Assembly: GCA_036507855.1 (NCBI GenBank)
Contig: DATCIJ010000041.1
Coordinates: 62,001 to 126,000, forward strand
Source: JABWBJ01 sp036507855
Lineage (GTDB): Bacteria > Gemmatimonadota > Gemmatimonadetes > Gemmatimonadales > Gemmatimonadaceae
Reading direction: 5' to 3'
Length of the DNA stretch: 64,000 nt
The notes under the pieces are model-generated. The model was not told the DNA's origin, made no database searches, and saw nothing but the letters and a program-made list of their open reading frames with translations. This document shows, piece by piece, positions 41,270 to 50,200 of this stretch. The position numbers and the translations under genes were made by a program. How positions within the stretch are numbered: position 1 is the first letter of the stretch; every line of letters starts with the position of its first letter.

Positions 41270-42931
41270 TTACACTGTTGACAGGTAGGAGTGAACGAGA
41301 CGCACGGTCGCCGATCCTTCCCCAACCGCGGAAGCGACACGCTTGCCGGCGCCGCTGCGTGCGTCACCGGCGGCGAAGACTCCGGGTACGCTGGTCTCGA
41401 ACAGGAACGGGTCGCGTTCGGGCATCCAACCCCGCGGCCGCTTTCCGTCTCCCATCAGATCGGGGCCCGTCAGAATGAAGCCCTGTTGATCCAGCTGCAA
41501 CAGTTCCGAGACGAAACGGGTCCGTGGCGCGGTGCCGATGAAGATGAAGAGGCCGCAGGTCGGCTGTTCGGAGGCTTCGCCCGTGGCGGTGCTGGTCAGC
41601 GTGACGCTGCCGAGGCGTGACGCTCCGGCGACGCCAGTGACGCGGGTGTTGAGCATGACCTCGATGTTGGGCGTCGCCAGAATGCGGTCCACGAGGTACT
41701 GCGACATGGCGGCGCCCAGCGTTGCGCCGCGGAGCACCATGGTCACCTTGCGTGCATAGCGCGAAAAGAACATGGCGCCCTGCCCTGCCGAGTTCGCGCC
41801 GCCGATGATCATGACGTCCTGTCCGCGGACGGCGGCGGCCTCGGTCATCGCCGCGCCGTAGAAGACGCCGGCGCCGACGAGGCGATCGAGGTCGGGGACG
41901 TCCAGGCGCCGCACCTCCATCCCGGGGGCGAGCAGGACGGCGTACGAGGAAAGCTCCGAGCCATCGGCGAGCGTGACCACGCGATACGGATCGTCGCGTC
42001 GAATTCCGGTCACCTCCTGGGGCGCCACGATCTCGGCGCCAAATCGGCGCGCCTGGGCGACGGCGCGGCGAGCCAATTCCGACCCGGAAATGCCACTGGG
42101 GAATCCGAGATAGTTCTCGATCTGTGAGCTGGTTCCCGCCTGGCCCCCAGGAGCACGACTCTCCACCAGAATGGTGCGCAGCCCCTCAGACGCGCCGTAG
42201 ACCGCGCCCGCGAGGCCGGCCGGTCCGCCGCCCACGACGACGAGATCGTAGAACGGCATACTCGGCTTGAGCTGCATACCGATGCGTGCCGCCAGCGTTC
42301 GAACGTCGGGCTGCACGAGCACCGACCCGTCAGGCAGGAACACGACGGGAAGACGCATGAGGTCCGGAGAATGCGCCGACGCCAGTTCGCGCATGGCCGC
42401 ATCCCGCTCGAGATCGATCCACTGATACGGAAAGAGGTTGCTCGACAGGAAGTCCTTCACCGCGAACGACTCGGCAGAAAGCACCGAGCCGGCGACCCGC
42501 ACGCCCTCGAACGCCGGCCTGACCTTGGTGACCCAGTCCGCCAGGAGGTCATCAAGAACCGGGTACAGGCGTTCCGTCGGCGGATCCCACGGCTTCGTGA
42601 GGTACTGGTCTAGTCCGATCTTGTTGATCGCGGTGATGGCGGTTTCGGTGTCCGCGTAGGCCGTGAGCAGGACTTTCCGGGCTGCGGGATACAGAGTGAT
42701 CGCTTCCATGAGGAATTGCGTTCCCGTCATGCCCGGCATGCGTTCATCGACCATGAACAGCGCGATGTTCGCGCCTCGTTGTTTCAGTTCGCGCACGACG
42801 TCCAGCGCTTCGGTCCCCGAGCCGACCTTGACGATCCGGTAGTCGGTCCTGAAATGCGCGCGCAGGTCGCGCTCGATCGCGTTCAGGACGTCGGGTTCGT
42901 CGTCGACTGTCAGAATTACCGGCTTACTCAT
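41270..42931 (-). CDS. fused response regulator / thioredoxin-reductase-like flavoprotein
   Basis: Residues 1-120 are a receiver domain: acidic pocket D10/D11, phospho-acceptor D62 in FMVDERMPG, T90 and K113 in YLTKPWDP. Residues about 140-215 resemble a glutaredoxin-like domain without CxxC. Residues about 228-550 form an FAD/NADPH domain: VVGGGPAGLAGAVYGAS, SQIENYLGFPSGISG, IIGGANSAGQGAMFFSRY and VFAAGDARSG. The place of the catalytic CxxC of thioredoxin reductases reads FYGAAMTEA. The only cysteine is in PTCGLFIFIG, so it cannot reduce thioredoxin by the normal route. It is paired with the downstream kinase. NADPH oxidation with an unknown acceptor, gated by phosphorylation, is inference. 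Confidence 0.92.
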   Translation of the reverse strand: MSKPVILTVDDEPDVLNAIERDLRAHFRTDYRIVKVGSGTEALDVVRELKQRGANIALFMVDERMPGMTGTQFLMEAITLYPAARKVLLTAYADTETAITAINKIGLDQYLTKPWDPPTERLYPVLDDLLADWVTKVRPAFEGVRVAGSVLSAESFAVKDFLSSNLFPYQWIDLERDAAMRELASAHSPDLMRLPVVFLPDGSVLVQPDVRTLAARIGMQLKPSMPFYDLVVVGGGPAGLAGAVYGASEGLRTILVESRAPGGQAGTSSQIENYLGFPSGISGSELARRAVAQARRFGAEIVAPQEVTGIRRDDPYRVVTLADGSELSSYAVLLAPGMEVRRLDVPDLDRLVGAGVFYGAAMTEAAAVRGQDVMIIGGANSAGQGAMFFSRYARKVTMVLRGATLGAAMSQYLVDRILATPNIEVMLNTRVTGVAGASRLGSVTLTSTATGEASEQPTCGLFIFIGTAPRTRFVSELLQLDQQGFILTGPDLMGDGKRPRGWMPERDPFLFETSVPGVFAAGDARSGAGKRVASAVGEGSATVRLVHSYLSTV

Positions 42932-43019
42932 CGGAACTTCGCTCCAGGTCTGCCGCGGCCGCTGCTTCGGGCCGCAGCCGCTCCACCGCTGCTCAGGGAG
43001 CGGGTCCCGAAGTTAGCGC

Positions 43020-44132
43020 GTGGAAGGCTCCGCGCGACACTTTCATCGAGGTATCTTCCGGCCCGGCTCGACAGGTCAGAGCTCTTTGAGCGAGCGTGTC
43101 TTGGTCAACGGAATATCATATCGTGACCGCGTCCTGCGGGGGTGGCTTACCGCGGCGGCGATTTCTGTCACAATGACAATCGCCGTGGGCGGGGCGACCC
43201 GCCTGACCGAAAGCGGCCTGTCGATCACCGAGTGGAAACCGGTGACGGGCGTTTTGCCACCGATGAGCGCCGCGTCCTGGCAACGGGCCTACGAACAGTA
43301 CCTCGTGATCCCCGAAGCTCGTACCGTGCACGCGGGCATCACCCAGGCGCAGTTCAAAACGCTGTACTGGTGGGAGTGGGCGCATCGACTGGCGGGACGC
43401 CTGGTGGGTATCGTCGTAGCGCTTCCGTTCCTCTGGTTCTGGCGACGCGGCTGGATTGCGTCTGCACTTTTCCCCCGACTGCTGTCGCTTCCGCTCCTTG
43501 TCGGCGCGCAGGGAGCGCTCGGGTGGTACATGGTGAGGAGCGGCCTTGCGGACCGCACCAGCGTGAGCCCTTACCGGCTCGTGGCGCACCTCTCGCTCGC
43601 GCTTCTGATCTTCGGTATCGCGGTATGGACCGCGGCCGCGCTGGGCCGCTCGGGAGCAGGACGGCTTCGCGCACCGGGTACCGTTCGAGCAGTCGTGTTT
43701 GTGCTGACGGCCGGCGTGGTGCTGACCATGATGTCCGGCGGTTTCGTGGCAGGACTCGATGCCGGACGAATCTTCAACGAGTTCCCGCTGATGGGAGGTC
43801 AGCTGGTTCCGGCCGGGTACAGCGCGGGGACGGGCGTCAGGAATCTGTTCGAGAACCCGATCGCGGCGCAGTTCAATCACCGCGTTCTTGCCGTCCTGCT
43901 CGCGCTGTCCGTGTGGAGCGTGTGGCTGGTATCGGAACGACGGTGGACGGCCAACCTGCGCCGATGGATGCGCCTCGCCGCTGTCGTGGCCCTGCTGCAG
44001 GTGGGACTGGGAATCGCGACGCTGTTGCTGGCGGCGCCCGCCGTCCTGGCCGCGGTTCACCAACTGGGGGCGGTTGCCTTGCTCACGGTCATGCTGGTTG
44101 CCGGCGTCGACGCCGTGGACGCGAGAATCTGA
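43020..44132 (+). CDS. ctaA: heme A synthase (Cox15/CtaA)
   Basis: Converts heme O to heme A for aa3-type cytochrome oxidase. The 370 residues have eight predicted membrane segments and the heme-ligand histidines in EWAHRLAGRLVG, RLVAHLSLALLI, FNHRVLAVLLA and AVHQLGAVALL, plus GGATRLTESGLSITEWKPVTG typical of the Cox15 branch. The start is unsure: GTG 43020, TTG 43089 or a GTG near 43098 are possible, and the mature domain begins near VLRGWLTAAAI. It is divergent from the response-regulator fusion and convergent with relA/spoT. No oxidase genes are in the window. Confidence 0.93.
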   Translation: MEGSARHFHRGIFRPGSTGQSSLSERVLVNGISYRDRVLRGWLTAAAISVTMTIAVGGATRLTESGLSITEWKPVTGVLPPMSAASWQRAYEQYLVIPEARTVHAGITQAQFKTLYWWEWAHRLAGRLVGIVVALPFLWFWRRGWIASALFPRLLSLPLLVGAQGALGWYMVRSGLADRTSVSPYRLVAHLSLALLIFGIAVWTAAALGRSGAGRLRAPGTVRAVVFVLTAGVVLTMMSGGFVAGLDAGRIFNEFPLMGGQLVPAGYSAGTGVRNLFENPIAAQFNHRVLAVLLALSVWSVWLVSERRWTANLRRWMRLAAVVALLQVGLGIATLLLAAPAVLAAVHQLGAVALLTVMLVAGVDAVDARI

Positions 44133-44143
44133 TGGCAGGCCGA

Positions 44144-44165
44144 GACGCGTGACGAATCACGATCA
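44144..44165. repeat. short stutter repeat at the relA stop
   Basis: On the minus strand the relA TGA (44165-44163) opens TGATCGTGATTCGTCACGCG, using the same CGTGATTCGTGA-type words as the radical SAM-hutI and uvrB-tsaE loci. It fills the short gap to the convergent ctaA stop. Confidence 0.55.
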
Positions 44166-46439
44166 CGGTTCTTCGCTCGTGAGACGCTCGCGGCGCGCCA
44201 CATCGACGATTCCCTTCACGCGTCGCACCGACTTCATGACCTTCTGCAGGTGCGAGAGGTTTTCGACTTCCACAATCGCGGCCCCGGTGACTCTTCCGTC
44301 GATCGACCTGAGCTCAAGGGTGCGTATGTCCGTTCCTGAGGCGCTCACCGCCGCCGCCACGTCGGCATACAGACCGCGGCGATCGTTCGCCTCCAGTCCC
44401 AGCCGCACCAGGAACCGCTCACCGGGCTGCTCGGTCCAGTCGATGTCGAGCCGCCGCTCCGGCTCGTGGGCCAGGTGCAGCAGGTTCGGGCAGTCGGACC
44501 GGTGAATGCTCACCCCGCGGCCTCGAGTGACGTAGCCGACGACCGTATCGCCCGGCACTGGTTGGCAACACTGCGCATAACGAACCATGAGCCCGTCGGC
44601 GCCCTGGATGCGGATGCCACGAGACGTGCCGCGCACGCGATCCATCAACCGCTCGAGCGCTGACGGTTTCGGCGGCGGTTCCGGCGAGGTCTCCTGGTCC
44701 GGGTAGATCGCCTTCAGCGCCTGCGTCACGGGCAGGTCGCCCTGGCCGACGGACGCGATAAGGTGCCTTCCGTCGTTGAGGTTGAGCGACTTCGCGGCGC
44801 GCTCAATCGACGCCTCATCGAGCTTCGGGAAGCGCCGCTTCCGCACTTCCCGCTCCAGGATCTCGCGTCCAACACGCTCGGAAGACTGGTTCTCCTCCAG
44901 CCTCAGCCACTGGCGGATCTTGTGGCGCGCACGCCCCGTTCGCACATGCGCCAGCCAGTCGCGACTTGGCTTCGCGTTAGGCGAGGTGAGGATCTCGACC
45001 GTCTCCGAATTGCGGAGCTGCCGGCTGAGCGGCGCGATCTTGCCGTTCACCTTCGCGCCGGCGCAGTGCTGGCCGACCTCGGTGTGCACCGCGAAGGCAA
45101 AGTCGATCGGCGTGGCGCCCTTCGGAAGCTGGATCACGTCGCCCGTCGGCGTGAACACGAAGATCTCGTCCTGGTACAGGTCAAGCTTGAGAAACTCCAG
45201 GAATTCGGCCGGATCCTTGGCGTCGAGCTGCAGCTCGAGCACCTGCCTGAACCACTGCAGGTGACGATCGAGTTCGTCAGCGGACTTGGCGTCCGTCTTG
45301 TAGCGCCAGTGCGCGGCGATACCGATTTCCGCGGTGCGATGCATCTCGCGGGTGCGGATCTGGATCTCGTACAACTGGCGACCAGGCCCGAAGACCGTCG
45401 TGTGCAGCGACTGGTAGCCGTTCGACTTCGGCTGCGCGATGTAATCCTTGATCCGCTCCTGGAGCGGCGTCCACCCGTCGTGAATCACGCCCAGGGCGTG
45501 ATAGCAATCGGGCACGGTGTTGACGAGGACGCGGATCGCCAGCAGGTCGTAGATCTCCTCGTACGGGCGTTCCCGCTTTTCCATCTTGCGGAAGATCGAC
45601 CAGAGGTGCTTCGCCCGCCCGGTCACCTCGACGTTCTGGATGCCGGCGCCCGTGAGCACGCGTTGCAGCGGCTCGGCCATCTGCCTGATGAGGCTTTCCC
45701 GCTCAACCCGGCGCGCCGCGACGAGTTTGGCCAGTTTCCGGTAGTCGACCGGCTCGAGGAACTTGAACGCGAGATCCTCCAGCTCCCAACGCATCTTCGC
45801 CATACCGAAGCGGTGCGCGAGCGGCGCGTACAGGTCGCGCGTCTCCAGCGAAATGCGTCGTTGCTTGTCCTCGGGCAGCGAGTCCAGCGTCCGCATGTTG
45901 TGCAGACGGTCCGCCAGCTTGATGATGATCACCCGGGCATCCTTGGCGATCGAAACCAGCAGCTTGCGGTAGTTCTCGACCTGGCGCTCTTCGGTGCTGT
46001 GCAGCGGCAGCACGCCGATCTTCGTGAGGCCGTCGACGATCTGCATGATCTCGACGCCAAACTCCGCCTCGACCTCTTCGATCGTGACCGCCGTGTCCTC
46101 CACGACGTCGTGGATCAACCCGGCGGCGACCGTGACCGAATCGAGCTGAAGATCGGCGAGAATCCGCGCCACTTCCACGCAGTGCGTGACGAACGGATCA
46201 CCGTTGCGCCGGAATTGCCCCTCATGCGCCGCCGCGCTGAACCGGTAGGCGCGCGCGAGCAGCTCGACGTCGAGCCGTTCCAGACTCGGATCGTCGGCGG
46301 ACCAGCCGGGGATGAAGTCGCCTTTGAGGGTTGCCGACAACGGGTTACGGGTTACGGGTCGCGGGTGGAGGGCGGGTTCGATGGACCCGCGACCCGCTAC
46401 CCGCTTACCCCAGGAGACCGGACTCCGCGAAGGAGGCAT
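44163..46439 (-). CDS. RelA/SpoT bifunctional (p)ppGpp synthetase/hydrolase
   Basis: This enzyme makes and degrades the stringent-response alarmone. Domains in order are the HD hydrolase (HCVEVARILADL and AAGLIHDVVEDT), the synthetase (EEIYDLLAIRVLVNT and YIAQPKSNGYQSLHTTVFGP), TGS (FVFTPTGDVIQLPKGATPID), a zinc-finger-like region with RYAQCCQPVPGD and GVSIHRSDCPNL, and a C-terminal ACT domain. The hydrolase motif is intact, so it is of the bifunctional Rel type. I use the ATG at 46439 with AGGGGG upstream; it overlaps radC by 35 bases. Residues ~11-30 are encoded by a stutter repeat, and a TTG at 46340 is an alternative start. Confidence 0.95.
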   Translation of the reverse strand: MPPSRSPVSWGKRVAGRGSIEPALHPRPVTRNPLSATLKGDFIPGWSADDPSLERLDVELLARAYRFSAAAHEGQFRRNGDPFVTHCVEVARILADLQLDSVTVAAGLIHDVVEDTAVTIEEVEAEFGVEIMQIVDGLTKIGVLPLHSTEERQVENYRKLLVSIAKDARVIIIKLADRLHNMRTLDSLPEDKQRRISLETRDLYAPLAHRFGMAKMRWELEDLAFKFLEPVDYRKLAKLVAARRVERESLIRQMAEPLQRVLTGAGIQNVEVTGRAKHLWSIFRKMEKRERPYEEIYDLLAIRVLVNTVPDCYHALGVIHDGWTPLQERIKDYIAQPKSNGYQSLHTTVFGPGRQLYEIQIRTREMHRTAEIGIAAHWRYKTDAKSADELDRHLQWFRQVLELQLDAKDPAEFLEFLKLDLYQDEIFVFTPTGDVIQLPKGATPIDFAFAVHTEVGQHCAGAKVNGKIAPLSRQLRNSETVEILTSPNAKPSRDWLAHVRTGRARHKIRQWLRLEENQSSERVGREILEREVRKRRFPKLDEASIERAAKSLNLNDGRHLIASVGQGDLPVTQALKAIYPDQETSPEPPPKPSALERLMDRVRGTSRGIRIQGADGLMVRYAQCCQPVPGDTVVGYVTRGRGVSIHRSDCPNLLHLAHEPERRLDIDWTEQPGERFLVRLGLEANDRRGLYADVAAAVSASGTDIRTLELRSIDGRVTGAAIVEVENLSHLQKVMKSVRRVKGIVDVARRERLTSEEP
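46338..46411. repeat. fold-back stutter repeat at the radC stop, inside the relA N-terminal frame
   Basis: Plus-strand words CGGGTTA / CGGGTTA / CGGGTCG / CGGGTGG (46341-46370) are mirrored by ACCCGCG / ACCCGCT / ACCCGCT / TACCC (46385-46411), so the arms can form a long hairpin. The radC TAA (46407-46405) lies within the right arm. Confidence 0.85.
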
Positions 46440-47133
46440 AACGCCCCCTACCAATGATTACATGGTCGTGTACCGGAATGTCGAGCAGCCGGCCGGCAGC
46501 GACCAGTTGTCCAGTCACCTTTCGGTCGTCCGCGGAAGGAGTTGGATCCCCGCTGGGGTGGTTGTGGACGAGAATGATCGAGGCAGCCCGCTCCGCGATC
46601 GCCTCGCGGAACACCTCGCGGGGATGCACGAGCGACGCGCTCAGCAGACCGCGGGTCACGGTGACATCGCGCTCCAGCCGGTGCTGCGTATCCAGCACGG
46701 CCACATGGAATTCCTCGACCGGGAGGTCCTCCAGGCGCGGCGCGAACAGCCGGTAGACGTCCATTGGCCCGGATACCGGCTCGCCGACGCTCCGGGACTC
46801 AGCCGCCAGTCGCCGGCCCAGTTCCAACGCGGCGTGAAGGACGACGGACTTAACCGGCCCCACTCCATTGATCGCCCGGATCGAGGCCACCGGTGACGAG
46901 GCCAGCCGGCGAAGTGAACCGCCGTTCCGTGCGAAAACCTGATGCGCCAGATCCAGGGCGGACTTCCCGCTGCCACCGCTGCCGATCACCAGCGCCAGGA
47001 GTTCCACCGCGCTCAAAGCCGATGCACCGAGCCGCGTCAGGCGTTCGCGCGGTCGCTCGGCCGGCGGCATTTCCCTGATCCGGAGCGCGCCTGGCGGCTC
47101 ACCGGCGGCGGCTACTGCATAGTCATCTGACAT
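46405..47133 (-). CDS. radC: RadC/JAB1-family protein
   Basis: RadC proteins have a JAMM/MPN+ metalloprotease-like domain; their role is unsettled despite the repair-linked name. The 242 residues show an N-terminal helix-hairpin-helix region (RLASSPVASIRAINGVGPVK) and the complete JAMM motif ILVHNHPSGDPTPSADD. It lies between secA and relA. The 161-base gap to secA has a stutter repeat at the secA stop codon. Confidence 0.95.
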   Translation of the reverse strand: MSDDYAVAAAGEPPGALRIREMPPAERPRERLTRLGASALSAVELLALVIGSGGSGKSALDLAHQVFARNGGSLRRLASSPVASIRAINGVGPVKSVVLHAALELGRRLAAESRSVGEPVSGPMDVYRLFAPRLEDLPVEEFHVAVLDTQHRLERDVTVTRGLLSASLVHPREVFREAIAERAASIILVHNHPSGDPTPSADDRKVTGQLVAAGRLLDIPVHDHVIIGRGRYASFAESGLLG

Positions 47134-47239
47134 GGCTGGCTTCCTCGAGACGGATGCTCAGCCATAGCGCGGACCACTTCGAGTTACTTCATCCTCAGCC
47201 CGCGACCGGTGCCACGGTAACGCAGCAGGGAAACGGATG

Positions 47240-47297
47240 GCAGATGTGATCAGATCTGCAGTTTATCTCACGTCTCCCATCTCACATCTCACGTCTA
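47240..47297. repeat. stutter repeat starting at the secA stop codon, with adjacent palindrome
   Basis: On the minus strand the secA TAG (47297-47295) opens ACGTGAG / ATGTGAG / ATGGGAG / ACGTGAG words to about 47265. An imperfect palindrome, GCAGATGTGATCAGATCTGC (47240-47259), follows. The GAGACGTGAG vocabulary also appears at the far right edge of the window. Confidence 0.82.
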
Positions 47298-50200
47298 TGC
47301 TCCATGGCACTTCTTGTACTTCTTTCCCGACCCGCACGGACACGGGTCGTTGCGCCCGACGTTCGACCAATCGGTGCCGCCGCCGGCCGCACTACCGCCA
47401 CCGCCCGGTCCCCCGCCTGCCGTGCCCTTGCCGCCCTCGAAGTCCGAAAGCCTCTTCGCGCGCCCCGCACCGACGACGGTGGGATCCTGACGAACAGGAG
47501 GCGTAGCGCGCGGCGCGGGCTCTGATGCGCGCCCGTGCCCATCGCCATCCGCGGACCCGCGACTCGACTCCTCGCTCGGCTCATCCGCGGGGATGTCTTC
47601 AAGCACACCGGTCGCGCTGTAGCGGCGTCGGAGACGCGGGCCTTCGCCGTCAGGTCCCATCGTCTGGGGCGGCGGCGGCGGGGCATTGAACACCAGCTGT
47701 GCCCTGAGGAAGCGCTCCGTGAACGTGGTGTGGATGTCGCTCATGAGATCCACGAACATCGTGTACGCTTCCTGCTTGTACTCGATGAGCGGATCCTTCT
47801 GGCCCCACGACCGGTAGTGAATCGCTCCGCGCAGCTGGTCGAGGTCGTACAGGTGGTCCTTCCACTTCTCGTCCAGCACGTTGAGCATCACCAGTGACAG
47901 CAGCCGTGAGCTGAAGCCCTGGCCCTGCTCATCGCGCACTTCGTCGAGCGCCGTCTCCTTCGCCTGAAACGCCTTCCGCGCCGCCTCGACGGAGGCCTTG
48001 GCGATCCCTTCCAGCGTTGCCGGCGGATCGTCGCCCTCGAGCTCTGTCACGACCAGCAGGTAGTGCATGAGCAGTTCCTGCCGGAGCAGCCCGTAGTCCC
48101 ACTGGGTCGCGTCCTCGAACTCGGCCAGCAGGTCAGTCACGCGTTTCTCGACGGCCTTGTCGACCATCTTCCGGGCTTCGCCACGCAGCTCCTCACCGCC
48201 ATCCAGCGCGAACGAGCGCAGCGAGTAGATGACCTCGCGCTGCTGGTTCATCACGTCGTCGTATTCCAGGAGCCGTTTGCGCGCCTGGAAGTTCTGCAGT
48301 TCGACGCGCTTCTGCGCCGACTCGATCGACCGCGTGATCAGCGGGTGCGTGAGTACCTCACCCTCTTCAGCGCCCATGCGGTCCATGAGCTTGGCGATGC
48401 GCTCCGAACCGAACAGGCGCATCAGGTCGTCTTCGAGCGACAGGAAGAACTGCGACGCACCCGGGTCGCCCTGGCGTCCGGCGCGACCCCGCAACTGCCG
48501 ATCGATGCGACGTGACTCGTGACGCTCGGAGCCGACGATGTGCAGGCCGCCGATTTCATCGACGTCGACCAGCTTGCCGTCGAGGTCCTTGATCTGTGAC
48601 GGCTTCGACGGCGTGACGCCGGGACCGAGTTTGATGTCGGTGCCGCGGCCGGCCATGTTCGTGGCAATGGTAATCGCACCGGGCTGACCGGCGCCCGCCA
48701 CGATCTCGGCTTCACGCTGGTGGTACTTGGCGTTCAGCACGTTGTGCACCAGGCCAGCGCGCTTGAACATGCGCGACAGCGTCTCCGACACTTCCACGCT
48801 CGCGGTGCCCACGAGCACCGGATAGCCAAGATCGTGCAGCCGGCGAACTTCTTCGGCGATGGCGTTGTACTTCTCGCGGCGGGTCTTGAAGACCATGTCG
48901 TGCCGATCATCGCGAATGCAGTCCTTGTTGGTCGGGATCACCGAGACGTCCAGCTTGTAGATCTGGTGGAACTCGGTCTCCTCCGTCTCAGCTGTGCCCG
49001 TCATGCCCGCCAGCTTTTCGTACATGCGGAAGTAGTTCTGGATCGTGATGGTCGCGAGCGTCTGGGTCTCGCCCTTGACCTTCACGGCTTCCTTGGCTTC
49101 CACCGCCTGGTGCAAGCCTTCCGACCAGCGACGCCCGGGCATCGTGCGACCGGTGAACTCATCGACGATGAGGACTTCTCCCTCCTGCACGACGTAGTTC
49201 ACGTCCTTCTCGTACAACGCGTGCGCGCGCAGCAACTGGTGGACGATGTGGAGCTTCTCGCTCTTCAGCGCGTACTCGGCTTCGAGCGCGCGGCGCGAGT
49301 CGACCTTTTCCTGCGGCGACAGCACCTCGTCGTGATCGATCCGACCGATGCCGGTGGAGATGTCCGGCAGCACGAACTGGTCGTGATCCGAGGGCGACAT
49401 CTCCTCGACGCCACGGTCTGTCAGGTGCACCGTGTGCCCCTTCTCGTCCAGGACATAGAAGAGGTCATTCTCGAGGTCCCCGTACTGCTGCTTGGACGGG
49501 CCCAGCTTCCGGTCGGCGAGGTAATCCAGCTCCATCCGCTGCACGAGCTGCTTCACCCCCTGCTCCTGCAGGGCCTTGAGCAGTCGCTTGTTCTTGGGAC
49601 TGCCGAGCTGCGCCTTGTATAGCGCGAGTCGCGCGCCCTCCTCGTCCTTCTGCGCAAGCAGCCGTTCCCCCTCGGCGACCAGCGAGTTGGCCACCTCGGT
49701 CTGCCGACGCACGAGACGCTCGACCGAGGCATTGTGGTCGGCGAACATCGCGTCGTTCTCGTTGCCGACGGGCCCCGAGATGATGAGCGGTGTGCGCGCC
49801 TCGTCGATGAGTACCGAGTCCACTTCGTCGACGATCGCGAACCAGTGCGCGCGCTGCACGCGCTGGTCCAGCGCGATCACCATGTTGTCGCGGAGGTAAT
49901 CGAACCCGAACTCGTTATTGGTACCGTACGTGATGTCGCACTCGTAGGCGGCACGCCGCTCGGCCGTCCCGGGCTGGGTGTCATCGAGACATCCGACGGT
50001 CATCCCCAGGTACGTGTAGACGTGCCCCATCCATTGCGAGTCGCGGCGAGCGAGGTACGAGTTCACCGTCACCAGGTGCGCCCCCTTGCCCGGAAGCGCA
50101 TTCAGGTAGAGCGGCAACGTAGCGACCAGCGTCTTTCCTTCACCCGTCGCCATCTCGGCGATTCGCCCGAGGTGAAGCTCGATGCCGCCGATCAGCTGGA

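Noticed and set aside
41270..42931. Calling the flavoprotein a normal thioredoxin reductase
   Set aside because: The CxxC redox site is missing and only one cysteine exists in the whole protein, so thioredoxin reduction by the usual mechanism is not possible.
42932..43019. AACTTCG/CGAAGTT inverted repeat in the gap before ctaA as an operator
   Set aside because: The arms are 7 bases and about 67 bases apart; at this composition that is easily chance.
44763..46457. 564-codon plus-strand open frame opposite relA
   Set aside because: Antisense shadow of a clearly identified Rel gene; no family similarity.
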